64,000 nt of DNA from Streptomyces sp. MRC013 (GCF_023614235.1 NZ_CP094264.1:2356001-2420000), one strand, 5' to 3'. Shown: positions 43,170 through 51,182, counted from the first letter of the stretch. Numbers and translations: made by a program. Notes: generated by a model not told the origin, from the letters alone.

Positions 43170-43604
43170 GTGCGGTGCCGGGCGGCCCGGTGGCTCAGCA
43201 GCCGGCTGGGCCGCCGCGGCAGAGCGCTCGCCCTCCTCGGCGCGGGCAAAATCTTGTTCGGCCTCGGCTACGTCACCCATCCCGAGCCGGACCCCCGCGG
43301 GCTCGGGCTGCTCACGCAGTGGGCCGACATCCGTACCTGGGCCTGGCTGTGGATCGTGTGCGGGGCGGTCACGTTCGCGGGGGCGTGGGTGCGCATCGGC
43401 CGGGACCGGTGGGGGTTCATCGCCGCCCTGGTCCCCCCGTTCGTGTGGGGAGCCGCGTTCGCGTGGGGTGCCATCGTCGGTGACTACCCGCGGGGTCTGG
43501 CCCTGTTCGGCTGGTATGCGACGAGTCACGTCGGGATGATCCTGTGGGCGAGCACGGTGCCGGAGCACTCGGTGCCCCACCGGCGCGGGGAGCGTGGTAG
43601 ATGA
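43170..43604 (+). CDS. Four-helix membrane protein of the lysis module
   Basis: A 144-residue protein from GTG 43170, one base after the holin stop. Four hydrophobic segments: LALLGAGKILFGLGYVT, WAWLWIVCGAVTFAGAWV, WGFIAALVPPFVWGAAFAWG and LALFGWYATSHVGMILWAS. Similar genes follow the holin in several Streptomyces phages (recollection). It may be a second holin or antiholin. Overlaps the next gene by four bases. Confidence 0.65.
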   Translation: MRCRAARWLSSRLGRRGRALALLGAGKILFGLGYVTHPEPDPRGLGLLTQWADIRTWAWLWIVCGAVTFAGAWVRIGRDRWGFIAALVPPFVWGAAFAWGAIVGDYPRGLALFGWYATSHVGMILWASTVPEHSVPHRRGERGR

Positions 43605-43975
43605 GCGGCGGGTGGGGGGTGGTGGCGGGCGTCGTCGGGTCGGTGCTCGGCGCAGTCGCCCTCGTGGCGAGCGGCCTGTTCGCGGCGCGGGCCACGCGCG
43701 CGGCCGCGCGCACGACGGCGGAGGCGCAGCGCTACCAGGCGCAGGCGGCCGCCGAGCCGGCGCAGCGGGCCGCGGACCTGGCCGCGTTCCGGGAGATCCG
43801 GGAGGGCCTGGAGCGGCGCCTGGAGCGGTCGGAGCGGCGGATCGAGAGCCTCACGTCGCTGGTGCGCTCATTCGCCGGGTACGTGGCCGAGCTGACCGGG
43901 CAGATGCGGGAGCACCACATCGAGCCGCCGGCACCGCCCGAGCGGATCGACCAGTACAACCGGACCGGAGTGTGA
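43601..43975 (+). CDS. Membrane-anchored coiled-coil protein of the lysis module
   Basis: A 124-residue protein from ATG 43601. One N-terminal membrane helix (GVVAGVVGSVLGAVALVASG) is followed by a long coiled coil (FREIREGLERRLERSERRIE). A topology of this kind suits a spanin-like or lysis-timing role, but no family is recognised. Last gene of the lysis operon, ending at a strong terminator. Confidence 0.65.
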   Translation: MSGGWGVVAGVVGSVLGAVALVASGLFAARATRAAARTTAEAQRYQAQAAAEPAQRAADLAAFREIREGLERRLERSERRIESLTSLVRSFAGYVAELTGQMREHHIEPPAPPERIDQYNRTGV

Positions 43976-44018
43976 AGTGCCCCCTGTTCTCCCCCTCACG
44001 GGGAGAACAGGGGGCACT
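43976..44018 (+). terminator. Strong late-operon terminator, 19 bp perfect stem
   Basis: AGTGCCCCCTGTTCTCCCC (43976-43994), 5-base loop CTCAC, exact complement (44000-44018), then TTCGTCGTT. It begins at the base after the stop codon at 43975. The symmetry allows action in both directions. Confidence 0.9.
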
Positions 44019-44048
44019 TTCGTCGTTCAAAGGGCACTGTATGAGTAA

Positions 44049-44101
44049 GGCCTTGCCCCATACCCTGTGAGTGTCGAGCTGCACAGAGGAAGGGCAAGGC
44101 C
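44049..44101 (+). promoter_or_regulatory. Inverted repeat enclosing the ribosome site of the XRE-TPR gene
   Basis: GGCCTTGCCC (44049-44058) and GGGCAAGGCC (44092-44101), exact complements 33 bases apart. The right arm ends at the base before GTG 44102 and covers the end of GAGGAAGG. It could be an autorepressor operator or an RNA stem hiding the start. Confidence 0.55.
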
Positions 44102-45352
44102 GTGTCGCCTCATGCTACCCCGGACCCGTACACCGATCCGATCACGTTCGGGCAGAGAATGCAGATCCTTCGCGAGCGCCGCGGGATGAGCCGCGTCGTC
44201 CTCGCTGGGCTCCTCGGCCGGTCCCCCGACTGGGTGAAGCAAGTCGAGAAGGGCCGCATCCACGCACCGGGCATCGACGTCGTGCTCGGCATCGCCGAGG
44301 CCCTGCGCGTCCGGAACCTCGCCGACCTCACAGGACGCCCCGACATGCACGTAGACCTGTTCGTAGGCCCCGGGCACCCGCGCCTGGACGCTGTCCGCGC
44401 CGCCGTGGACACCCTCCCCTTCACCACACGCACGCAGGCACCCCCGCCCGAGCACCTCCGGGCCCGCCTGGCCCGGGCGTGGACGGCCCGGCACTCCTCC
44501 CCGAACCACCGGCAGGCGCTCGGGGAACTGCTGCCCAACCTGATCCGGGACGCCCAACTCGCCGCGCAGCAGGCCGAACAGCCAAGCCAGTGGCGAGCCA
44601 CACAGGCCGTCCTCGCCGAGGTGTACAGCCTCGCCCAGTTCTTCCTCGCTTACCAGCCCGACGCGGCGCTGCTGTGGCGGGTCGCCGAGCGAAGCATGAT
44701 GGCCGCCCAGCAGTCCGATGACCCGCACGCCATCGGCGTCTCGGCGTGGCTCCTCGCCCAGGCCCACCGCGACAGCGGCCCCCGCCACCTGGACTCCGCC
44801 GACTCCGTCACCCGCGAGACACTCGCCTACCTGGAGCCGCTCCTCCCCGACGCGACGAACGACGTCCTCGCCATCGCCGGCGCGCTGCAGGTCGAGGCCG
44901 GGCACACTGCGGCCCGGCGCGGGCAGGCGGGCGACGCATGGCGGTACTGGGACACCGCCCGCCAGATGGCCGACCGGCTGCCCGACGACTACTTCCACCC
45001 GGTCACGAGCTTCTCTCAGGCCGTCATGGGCGCGCACGCCGTCACGGTCGCCGTCGAACTGCACTCCGGGCCGGAGTCCGTACGGCAGGCCGCCCGGGCG
45101 GACGCGGCGACGATCCCGTCCCGGCCGCGCCGGGCCCGGCACCGCATTGAGGAGGCCCGTGGCTACCAGCTCGACGGGCAGCCGGACGTGGCCCTCGCGA
45201 CGTTGGCGCAGGCGCATGAGGCAGCGCCGGAGACGATCCGGTACAACGGCTACGCGAGGCGGATCATCCTGGAGGAGACGGAGTCCCGGGTGACGACGCG
45301 GCGTCGACGTGCTGCGGATCTCGCGGTGCGAGTGGGCATGCTCGCCGCGTAA
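44102..45352 (+). CDS. XRE helix-turn-helix regulator with TPR-like C-terminal domain
   Basis: A 416-residue protein from GTG 44102. The helix-turn-helix is near residues 15-65 (FGQRMQILRERRGMSRVVLA, GLLGRSPDWVKQVEKGRIHA). The rest is a helical repeat domain (LLWRVAERSMMAAQQSDDPH, VSAWLLAQAHRDSGPRHLDS, DAWRYWDTARQMADRLPDDY). This layout is that of peptide- or ligand-sensing regulators common on Streptomyces chromosomes. It lies outside the phage operons behind the late terminator, so it is probably expressed in the lysogen. Its target is unknown. Confidence 0.82.
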   Translation: MSPHATPDPYTDPITFGQRMQILRERRGMSRVVLAGLLGRSPDWVKQVEKGRIHAPGIDVVLGIAEALRVRNLADLTGRPDMHVDLFVGPGHPRLDAVRAAVDTLPFTTRTQAPPPEHLRARLARAWTARHSSPNHRQALGELLPNLIRDAQLAAQQAEQPSQWRATQAVLAEVYSLAQFFLAYQPDAALLWRVAERSMMAAQQSDDPHAIGVSAWLLAQAHRDSGPRHLDSADSVTRETLAYLEPLLPDATNDVLAIAGALQVEAGHTAARRGQAGDAWRYWDTARQMADRLPDDYFHPVTSFSQAVMGAHAVTVAVELHSGPESVRQAARADAATIPSRPRRARHRIEEARGYQLDGQPDVALATLAQAHEAAPETIRYNGYARRIILEETESRVTTRRRRAADLAVRVGMLAA

Positions 45353-45446
45353 CGGAGGGGGTGGCTTTCTCCCCTCTCTCCTCACCTGCGGCTCTTACCT
45401 TCAGCATCGGAACGGTCACACCCGGCACCGATGGAGGGCATGTCCC

Positions 45447-45614
45447 GTGATGACGCTCAGGGTCTACTCAGTACGCGCCGACGGCACCGCGACCATCGTG
45501 CGTGAGCGCCATGAGGTCGACCCCGCGAAGAGTATCCCGACGACGCACGGCTTCCCGCCGTGCTCCTGCCCCCGCTGCGCCCTGACGGACGTTGAGCACG
45601 AGGCCGCCAGGTGA
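45447..45614 (+). CDS. Small cysteine-containing protein
   Basis: Fifty-five residues from GTG 45447 (an ATG follows at once), with GGAGGG eight bases upstream. MTLRVYSVRADGTATIVRER, then a CSCPRCAL motif, a possible metal site. Coupled to the next gene by GTGA. Such pairs follow XRE-TPR regulators elsewhere in Streptomyces (recollection), so they may be its targets. Confidence 0.6.
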   Translation: MMTLRVYSVRADGTATIVRERHEVDPAKSIPTTHGFPPCSCPRCALTDVEHEAAR

Positions 45615-45805
45615 CCGGTCCCGTGCCGCTGCCGCGGTGGTGTGCGGCCTGCCAGCGGGTCATCGACGGCCCGGCCGACACCTACAGCCCGGACAGCGGA
45701 TCGGGCGCCGCTCCGGCCGTGTACTTCCACCCCGGCTGCCACCCGTCGCGGCGGCCGCTGTCCGCCCCCGGCCCCGGCCCGGGCCGGGCGGTGCGGCCGC
45801 GCTGA
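45611..45805 (+). CDS. Small zinc-finger-like protein
   Basis: Sixty-four residues from GTG 45611. RWCAACQRVIDGPADTYSPD, then VYFHPGCHPS, gives CxxC and HxxCH, likely one zinc site. Basic Pro/Arg-rich tail. Function unknown. Confidence 0.58.
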   Translation: MTGPVPLPRWCAACQRVIDGPADTYSPDSGSGAAPAVYFHPGCHPSRRPLSAPGPGPGRAVRPR

Positions 45806-45854
45806 CTCCGCCTGCCGCTGCCACCGACGGCGGAACGGCGGCGGCAGACGGACC

Positions 45855-45892
45855 GCCCCGGCCGGCGCCTTCCCCGTGGGCCCGGCCGGGGC
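45855..45892 (+). terminator. 11 bp stem hairpin
   Basis: GCCCCGGCCGG and CCGGCCGGGGC with a 16-base loop, 50 bases after the stop at 45805 and followed by TCTGACC. Closes the XRE-TPR group before the gene at 45943. Confidence 0.55.
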
Positions 45893-45942
45893 TCTGACCG
45901 CTCCTAGACTGACCGGGCCGCGACGAGAGGAAACGATCACGA

Positions 45943-46353
45943 ATGCGCCCCGCCCGCTTCACCGAGTTCGTCATCAGCACCGTCAAGAACCAGCCTGCCG
46001 CCACCCACGTGCAGACCCTCGCCGAAGCCGGCGATACCCGGCATCCGTACGGCGTCACCATCACCCCGGCCAGTGGCCGCGAGATCCTGTGGCAGTTCAC
46101 CGGGCAGCTCCCCGAGGGCGCCAAGCACGACGACTTCGCGGACGAGCCGGTGACCGGCACGGCGCCCGCCGTCGGCCCCGCACCGCAGGACGCCGACGCC
46201 CCCGAGGCATGGCTGTCCGCAGTCCTCGCGCACGCCGAATGCCCCGAGATCGCGTCCATCGAACGCTGGTCCACCCGCCCCAACCCCGGCCCGCAGCAGG
46301 GCCTCACGCTCACCTTCCACAACGGCGCGCGGATCTTCGCCCGCGTTCTCTGA
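45943..46353 (+). CDS. Hypothetical protein near attR
   Basis: A 136-residue protein from ATG 45943 (GAGGAAACGATC upstream). It has mixed structure (FTEFVISTVKNQPAATHVQT, YGVTITPASGREILWQFTGQ), an acidic Ala/Pro linker and a C-terminal strand-rich end (GLTLTFHNGARIFARVL). No domain recognised. It has its own leader between two hairpins, so it is likely a separately expressed cargo gene. Confidence 0.6.
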   Translation: MRPARFTEFVISTVKNQPAATHVQTLAEAGDTRHPYGVTITPASGREILWQFTGQLPEGAKHDDFADEPVTGTAPAVGPAPQDADAPEAWLSAVLAHAECPEIASIERWSTRPNPGPQQGLTLTFHNGARIFARVL

Positions 46354-46435
46354 CCCTCCCCGATGCCGTCCGGGCGCCGGGGAGCGCACCACCGCACCAC
46401 CTCTGTCAGCACCACCACATCCATGGAGGCCTGAT

Positions 46436-46597
46436 ATGTGCACGTGTAACCCCAGCTGTCGTCCTGACCCCGCCCGCTGCGCGGGCAACTGCCCGTCATG
46501 CGGCGCCACCGTCGGTTCCGAGAAGGGCCAGCCCACCACCATCCACCAGGGGCCGGACGGCTCTACCTGCAGCGGCAGCGGCCAGCCCGCGAACTGA
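46436..46597 (+). CDS. 53-residue cysteine-rich protein
   Basis: From ATG 46436 with GGAGG six bases upstream, an unusually good site. It has seven cysteines (CTCNPSC, RCAGNCPSCG, STCSGS), so it probably binds zinc or is disulfide-rich. The tail is Gly/Ser/Gln-rich. It is the last gene before attR and is followed by a terminator. Similar short Cys-rich proteins occur singly in Streptomyces; function unknown. Confidence 0.6.
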   Translation: MCTCNPSCRPDPARCAGNCPSCGATVGSEKGQPTTIHQGPDGSTCSGSGQPAN

Positions 46598-46608
46598 CCC
46601 CCTCCTGC

Positions 46609-46645
46609 GCCCCGGTCGGCGACCCCACAAGGTCCCGGCCGGGGC
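46609..46645 (+). terminator. Hairpin after the last prophage gene
   Basis: GCCCCGG ... CCGGGGC with inner pairing (GACC/GGTC), then TCTTCC. It lies 12 bases after the stop at 46597. The following 146 bases up to the attR arm hold no gene. Confidence 0.6.
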
Positions 46646-46791
46646 TCTTCCGCGTCCGCCTTGGAATCGAAGGCGGGTAGTTGCACGCACCGCCGCAAGC
46701 GCCATACTGCCGGAAACACGCAGGTCCAAGCCTCGCGATGAGGCGCCGAGAGCACCGTGGAGTACTGCTGCCAGCATCTCGAACATAGGTA

Positions 46792-46817
46792 TGTCTTGAC
46801 TGCGGTTTCGGGTTCCC
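46792..46817 (+). other. attR: right prophage junction
   Basis: TGTCTTGA (46792-46799), 7 bases, TTCGGG (46807-46812), then the core TTCCC (46813-46817), continuing into host tadA sequence (cgtgcccgtgccaccgc). The arms mirror those at attL base for base with the same 7-base spacing. Confidence 0.88.
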
Positions 46818-47393
46818 CGTGCCCGTGCCACCGCTGACCAGGTACGACACCCGGTTCTCCACGAGCGCCCGCAGGACGCGGTCACCGCGTGGCGGCACCG
46901 TCCCGGCACGGACGAGCTCGGCGAGGGTGAAGGCGCGCGGCCGCACCACGCGCAGGGACAGACACGTCGAGCCGACGGCGACCGGCGGCAGCACCGCGTG
47001 CATCCGCGTGCCGTCCGGCAGCCGGGCGTCCACCCAGGGGCGGGCGTCGTCGAGGCGCCGTCCGGCCACCGCCGCGAGCCGCTGGGCGAGCCGGCGCACG
47101 GCTTCGGCGTCGGGGAAGGAAACGCCGGACGGTTCGAGTCCGTCGCCCCGGTCCACCCACACCCGGTCCGGTGCGGACACGAGTACGTCGGTGACCGCGG
47201 GGTCGGCGAGCAGCGGCTCCAGCGGCCCCGTCCCCACCAGTTCGCAGCGCAGCTCCTCCGCGGTTCCCAGGACCTGGGTGTCCCCCAGCAGCCTTCCCTG
47301 GGCCCGCAGCGCCGCCGCCACCCCGGCCGGTGTCGGTTCGGTGCCGCTCTCCGCGAGCCGCTGCCGTACGGCCTCCAGCAGTCCGGCGGTCAC
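46813..47393 (-). pseudogene. tadA: 5' half of tadA (secretion ATPase), cut in Walker A
   Basis: From GTG 47393, which overlaps the ssd stop as GTGA. It holds the N-terminal domain (GLLEAVRQRLAESGTEPTPA, LGTAEELRCELVGTGPLEPL), the CpaF-type core (VSAPDRVWVDRGDGLEPSGV, RLPDGTRMHAVLPPVAVGST) and the first part of the P-loop, SGGTGTG. The frame then runs into prophage DNA as NPKPQSRHTY and stops at 46563, so any product is 276 residues with no complete nucleotide site. The 3' half is at 8069-8644. This ATPase would power the Tad platform proteins. Confidence 0.93.
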
Positions 47394-48493
47394 GACAGGG
47401 CCTCCGGTGCGAGCACGCACTCCCAGAAGGCGGAGCAGAACCGCCCCAGCGGTCCGGAGGCGCTGCCCCCGGGCGGAGACCCCCCGTCCAGCGAGGCCAA
47501 AAGTCCCGGTTCCTCCGGCAGCTCTCCGGCTAACGGCAGGCCGAGCACCTGGGCGACCCACGTCTCGTCGACTCCGGCGGCGTACGGGCCGCGCACGACC
47601 ACCCGCAGATCGTCGAGGACCATGCCCGCCATGGACGCCACCCTCCTCGCCGCGGCGACCGCCCTCAGCTCCCCGGGCACGACGAGCAGCCCCACGTCGA
47701 TCTGGGCGAGCGCTTCGACGGTGGCGTCGTCGATGCGGCGCGGCAGGTCGACCACCACGGCTCCGCCCCGCCGGCGTGCCGCCGCGAGTACGGACCGCAT
47801 GGCCTCGGGAGAGACCCCCGCGGTGTCACCCCGGTCCCAGCTCAGGACGCGCAGGCCGCGCAGGGAGGGCAGCGACTCCTCGAGTGCCGCGCCGGCGACC
47901 CGCCCTTCGGAGGCGGCGAGATCCGGCCATCTCAGCCCCTCCTCCCGCTCGGCTCCGAGGAGGACGTCGAGCCCGCCTCCGAGCGGGTCGCCGTCCACGA
48001 GCACCGTGCGGTGCCCGCCGCGGGCGGCGCCGACGGCCAGGGCACACGCCAGGGTCGAAGCACCCGCCCCTCCCCTGCCGCCCAGCACCCCGACGGTCGT
48101 CGCCTGCCGTCCGACTCCCTCGGCGACGTCGGCGATCCGGTCGACGAGCCAGCCCTCCGCGTCCGGCAACCGCAGGACGCACTCGGCCCCGAGCTCCACG
48201 CCCCGCCGCCACACGCCGGGGTCGTCCCGGTCGCGGCCCACGAGCAGCACGCCCGGTCTGCGCGACGCTCCCCGACAGCGTGCCGCCGCGTCGTCGCCGA
48301 CGATGACCAGCGGCGCCGCCTCCCACGTGGCCTTGCGGTCCGGCGGCCCGTGGTGCACCACGGGCTGGCAGCCCGCGGCAGCGCACAGCCTGAGCAGGTC
48401 GTCGAGCAGTCCGACGTCCTCGGTCACGATCAGCGGTGCCGCTCGCCGGCTATCCGCGGCCGTCGAGCGGTCGGCCGTCCTTGGTTCCGCCAT
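47390..48493 (-). CDS. ssd: CpaE/Ssd-like MinD-family ATPase
   Basis: A 367-residue protein. An N-terminal receiver-like segment (PLIVTEDVGLLDDLLRLCAA) precedes a P-loop domain with the deviant loop GVLGGRGGAGASTLACALAV and LVDGDPLGGGLDVLLG; VVDLPRRIDDAT follows. The usual Lys-Thr/Ser of MinD P-loops reads AGAST, as in the CpaE group. Such proteins localise Tad machinery; the mycobacterial relative was named septum-site determining protein. It is coupled to tadA by GTGA. The start could be ATG 48493 or GTG 48502, just after GGAAGAGG. Confidence 0.87.
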   Translation of the reverse strand: MAEPRTADRSTAADSRRAAPLIVTEDVGLLDDLLRLCAAAGCQPVVHHGPPDRKATWEAAPLVIVGDDAAARCRGASRRPGVLLVGRDRDDPGVWRRGVELGAECVLRLPDAEGWLVDRIADVAEGVGRQATTVGVLGGRGGAGASTLACALAVGAARGGHRTVLVDGDPLGGGLDVLLGAEREEGLRWPDLAASEGRVAGAALEESLPSLRGLRVLSWDRGDTAGVSPEAMRSVLAAARRRGGAVVVDLPRRIDDATVEALAQIDVGLLVVPGELRAVAAARRVASMAGMVLDDLRVVVRGPYAAGVDETWVAQVLGLPLAGELPEEPGLLASLDGGSPPGGSASGPLGRFCSAFWECVLAPEALS

Positions 48494-48526
48494 GTCCTCC
48501 ACCCCTCTTCCGCTTGCCCGCGGCAC

Positions 48527-49076
48527 CCGTTCGGCGCCGTGTCCGCGCTCATCCGCACGTGGCCCGCACGTACCGTCCGCGCGCGCTGCGCACGTGATTC
48601 CGGAACGCTCGGGAACCGGGTTCGCCGCACGCCGACGGGACCGGAGACCGGTGATTCCACGTCACGGCCACGCGGCCGGAATCACGGTGACGGACTTCCG
48701 GAAATAAAGTGGATCTTGCTAGAAAACTGTGGATAACCCGCTACTTGTGAATATCCCGATCACCCGCACCAGCGACTTCCCTGGAGCAGCAACTCGGCTA
48801 CCGTGAGTGAGGAAGAGCGGCGTGCCGGAGTCGGCACCGCAGAAGCGCGGAGGAGCGGGGATGAGGATGTCCGGACAGCGCCGGCGAGGGAAAACCCCTC
48901 GGGACATGCGACGACCCCCGCCGGGGGAGAGCGGGGGTCGTCTTTCCGGCCGACTCGGGGGGGAGGAGCCGGTCCGGTTCAGCACGGTCGCGAACGATCC
49001 GTGACTTCCATGGTGTACCCGAGAGCCTTCTCAAGCAAACCCACACGCCCCAGCGTACGCCGAATGGCGGGCACCT
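48527..49076. other. 550-base gap between ssd and the HAD-family gene
   Basis: No convincing gene. It holds a TTATCCACA (minus strand, 48728-48736), a GTGCCG/CGGCAC hairpin near 48820, and a terminator-like hairpin at 48911-48941. The order of hairpins suggests a short transcript rather than plain spacer, but no promoter could be fixed with certainty. Confidence 0.4.
48911..48945 (+). terminator. Terminator-like hairpin with T-run
   Basis: ACGACCCCCGC, 9-base loop, GCGGGGGTCGT, then CTTTCC. No plus-strand gene ends nearby; it may end a small RNA starting near 48740-48800 or an attenuated leader of the HAD gene. Confidence 0.6.
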
Positions 49077-49166
49077 ATGCTCAGGCTCGTGGAAAACCAC
49101 TCCTCGCCTCGCACCGCCGCCTTCTTCGACCTGGACAAGACGGTCATCGCGAAGTCATCGACACTG

Positions 49167-50142
49167 ACGTTTTCTCAGCGGTTGTCACTTCCATGAGTTG
49201 TTGAGGACGAGTGCGGCTTGGGCGATGCGTCCGATCCGGCTGGGGCTGAGCGTGACGTGCTGCAGCGCGCGCCAGCGCTGCTTGAGTTCAGCGGCGGCCC
49301 GTTCGCCCAGGGCCCGGATGCCGCGCAGGAGCCGGTTGTGGGCGCGGTTGTCCGGCGCGAGCGGGGAAGCGATGTCGGGGTGCGGACGGAACGGGGTGTG
49401 GATGCCCTTGCCGGCGCCGGTGTAGCCGACGTCGGCCAGCGTCGGCAGACCGGCGCGGGCCGCCGCGTACAAGGCGGGCAGGGCATGGATGCGGGCGGCA
49501 CGCAGGTCGTGGACGGATCCGGGTTCGACGTCGGAGACCCACAGCGGGGTGCCGTCGGGTGCGGCCACGAACTGGATGTTCCCGGCGAAGTGCCGAGCCT
49601 TGCCGGAGTACCACAGGTCGTTGCCCTTCTCGGTAGTCCCGGCGACACGGTCGCAGGAGACCAGGGTGCCGTCCAGCACCACGTGGCTCATCTGCCGCGC
49701 GCGGCAGCGGTCCAGCACCTCATGCAGCTCGGGGGCCTGGTCGGCCAGGACGTCGATTGCCTCGTGGAGGTAGCGGTAGCCGGTGGCCTGCGAGATTCCC
49801 GCATCGCGGGCCAGGCAGTGCACGCAGCCGGCCTCGCGGAACCAGCGCAGCACGAAGACGGCCTGCCGGAACGGGCTCAACGCCCGGGAGCCCTTCGGGG
49901 TGCCGATCCGGCGGCGGTGGCCGGCCAGCAGCCGGGCCACGTATTCCACCACGTGGCGCGGGACGTCGAGCATGGCAACATAGGTGACCAACGTGAAGCC
50001 TCTGGTGCAACGGACGATCTTGTGGTGAGAACCGTCCTACCAAAGGCTTCACGTCTGTCCGCACCCGGGCCACCGCTGTCCGACCCAACCCTTAACGCCC
50101 TGATCAACCCACTTCCCGAAGATTATTTCGCTGAGAAAACGT
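49167..50142 (-). mobile_element. IS5-type insertion sequence (976 bp)
   Basis: The ends ACGTTTTCTCAGCG (49167-49180) and its complement (50129-50142) are 14 bp exact inverted repeats. CACTG is duplicated at 49162-49166 and 50143-50147. It holds one intact transposase gene on the minus strand. An inner inverted repeat (GTGAAGCCT ... AGGCTTCAC, about 49993-50053) lies upstream of the transposase. Exact ends and duplication suggest recent insertion. Confidence 0.92.
49185..49991 (-). CDS. IS5-family DDE transposase
   Basis: A 268-residue protein, uninterrupted. A helix-turn-helix is in VFVLRWFREAGCVHCLARDA, GISQATGYRYLHEAIDVL. The DDE_4-type catalytic domain has SHVVLDGTLVSCDRV (first Asp), LPTLADVGYTGAGKG (second Asp) and ERAAAELKQRWRALQ (Glu). 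Flanked by the element ends, so probably active. The start is taken at 49991; the ribosome site is not obvious. Confidence 0.9.
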   Translation of the reverse strand: MVTYVAMLDVPRHVVEYVARLLAGHRRRIGTPKGSRALSPFRQAVFVLRWFREAGCVHCLARDAGISQATGYRYLHEAIDVLADQAPELHEVLDRCRARQMSHVVLDGTLVSCDRVAGTTEKGNDLWYSGKARHFAGNIQFVAAPDGTPLWVSDVEPGSVHDLRAARIHALPALYAAARAGLPTLADVGYTGAGKGIHTPFRPHPDIASPLAPDNRAHNRLLRGIRALGERAAAELKQRWRALQHVTLSPSRIGRIAQAALVLNNSWK

Positions 50143-51182
50143 CACTGACCTTCGGCAAGTCCTTCTATCAGGGCGGCCTGATCAACCGCCGCGACGCACT
50201 GCGCACCGCCTACACGCAGTTCGTCTTCCTCGCGGGGGGCGCCGACCACGACCAGATGGAGCGGATGCGCGCGTATCTCTCCAGGCTCTGCAAGGGCTGG
50301 AACGTCCAGCAGGTCAGGGAGCTGGTCGCGGAGACACTGCACGAGCTGATCGACCCGATCATCTACGACGAGGCCGCCTCGCTCATCGAGGAACACCATG
50401 CCGCAGGGCGTGACGTGGTGATCGTCTCCACTTCGGGTGCCGAGGTCGTGGAGCCGATCGGCGAGATGCTGGGCGCGGACCGCGTGGTCGCGACCCGGAT
50501 GATCGTCGGCGACGACGGCTGCTTCACGGGGGAGGTGGAGTACTACGCGTACGGGCCCACCAAGGCCGAGGCGGTGCGGGAGCTGGCCGCCTCGGAGGGG
50601 TACGACCTGTCGCGGTGCTACGCGTACAGCGACTCGGCGACGGACCTGCCGATGCTGGAGGCGGTCGGGCATCCACACGCGGTCAACCCGGACCGCGTAC
50701 TGCGCCGGGAAGCGGCGGCGCGGGAGTGGCCGGTCCTCGTCTTCAACCGTCCCGTCCGGCTGAAGCAGCGCCTCCCCTCCTTCCGGATGCCGCCGCGCCC
50801 GGCCCTGGTGGCGGCCGCGGCGATCGGCGCGGCCGCCACGGCGGGGTTCGTCTGGTACGCCAGCAGACGCCGCCGGTCGACGTCGACCCAGACCGCACCC
50901 ACTGCCGCACTTGTCCACCTATGAAGGCAAAAGTAAAGATATCGGGGTAGGGCTTTCCCCCTGCGGGTCCCGGTAGTACAAAGGACTTACGGCCCGCGAG
51001 ACCGAGGACATTCGAGAGGATGCCCTGTTGAGCAGGAAGGCCCACGGACCGAACAGCACGGAAACCGAGCACCCACGCGACGTCGACCCGTCGATTACGG
51101 GCCAGCCGCACCAGGCGTAGGGCAGAGTTCCCCGCCTGATGGGCACCTATCGAGGACGCATGGTAACTCGGTGGAAGTGCCA

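Larger units (their letters stand above)
8640..46814 (+). mobile_element. Integrated siphovirus-type prophage in tadA
   Basis: About 38.17 kb bounded by attL and attR. It holds a serine integrase, repressor switch, replication genes, terminase, an HK97-type head, a long non-contractile tail (tube, chaperones, tape measure; no sheath seen), amidase and holin, in standard order and nearly all on the plus strand. No plasmid-type RepSA or FtsK/TraB transfer gene was seen, so it is a phage and not an integrative conjugative element, although some early genes resemble those of such elements. All structural modules look complete. The one clear lesion or recoding site is in the primase-helicase (near 14016). 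Confidence 0.95.
49077..50924 (+). pseudogene. HAD-superfamily (IB) phosphatase gene broken by an IS element
   Basis: The left part (ATG 49077 to 49166) reads SPRTAAFFDLDKTVIAKSST, holding the catalytic DLDKT. The right part (50148 to 50924) continues FGKSFYQGGLINRRDALRTA, with VVIVSTSGAEVVEPIGEMLG and CYAYSDSATDLPMLEAVGHP (motif III Asp) and a C-terminal membrane helix (ALVAAAAIGAAATAGFVWYA). Removing 49167-50147 gives 288 residues in frame. The family is phosphoserine-phosphatase-like; its place after ssd matches a Streptomyces gene annotated as morphological-differentiation-associated (recollection). As it stands it is split after 30 codons. Confidence 0.9.

Noticed and set aside
8640..46814. 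Integrative conjugative element instead of a phage
   Set aside because: Although DUF2637 and DUF6907-like genes recall such elements, there is no RepSA or TraB/FtsK gene, while all head, tail and lysis modules are present.
8640..46814. tRNA attachment site or tRNA genes
   Set aside because: The integrase is a serine type and the junctions lie in tadA coding sequence; no cloverleaf was seen at either end or elsewhere in the window.
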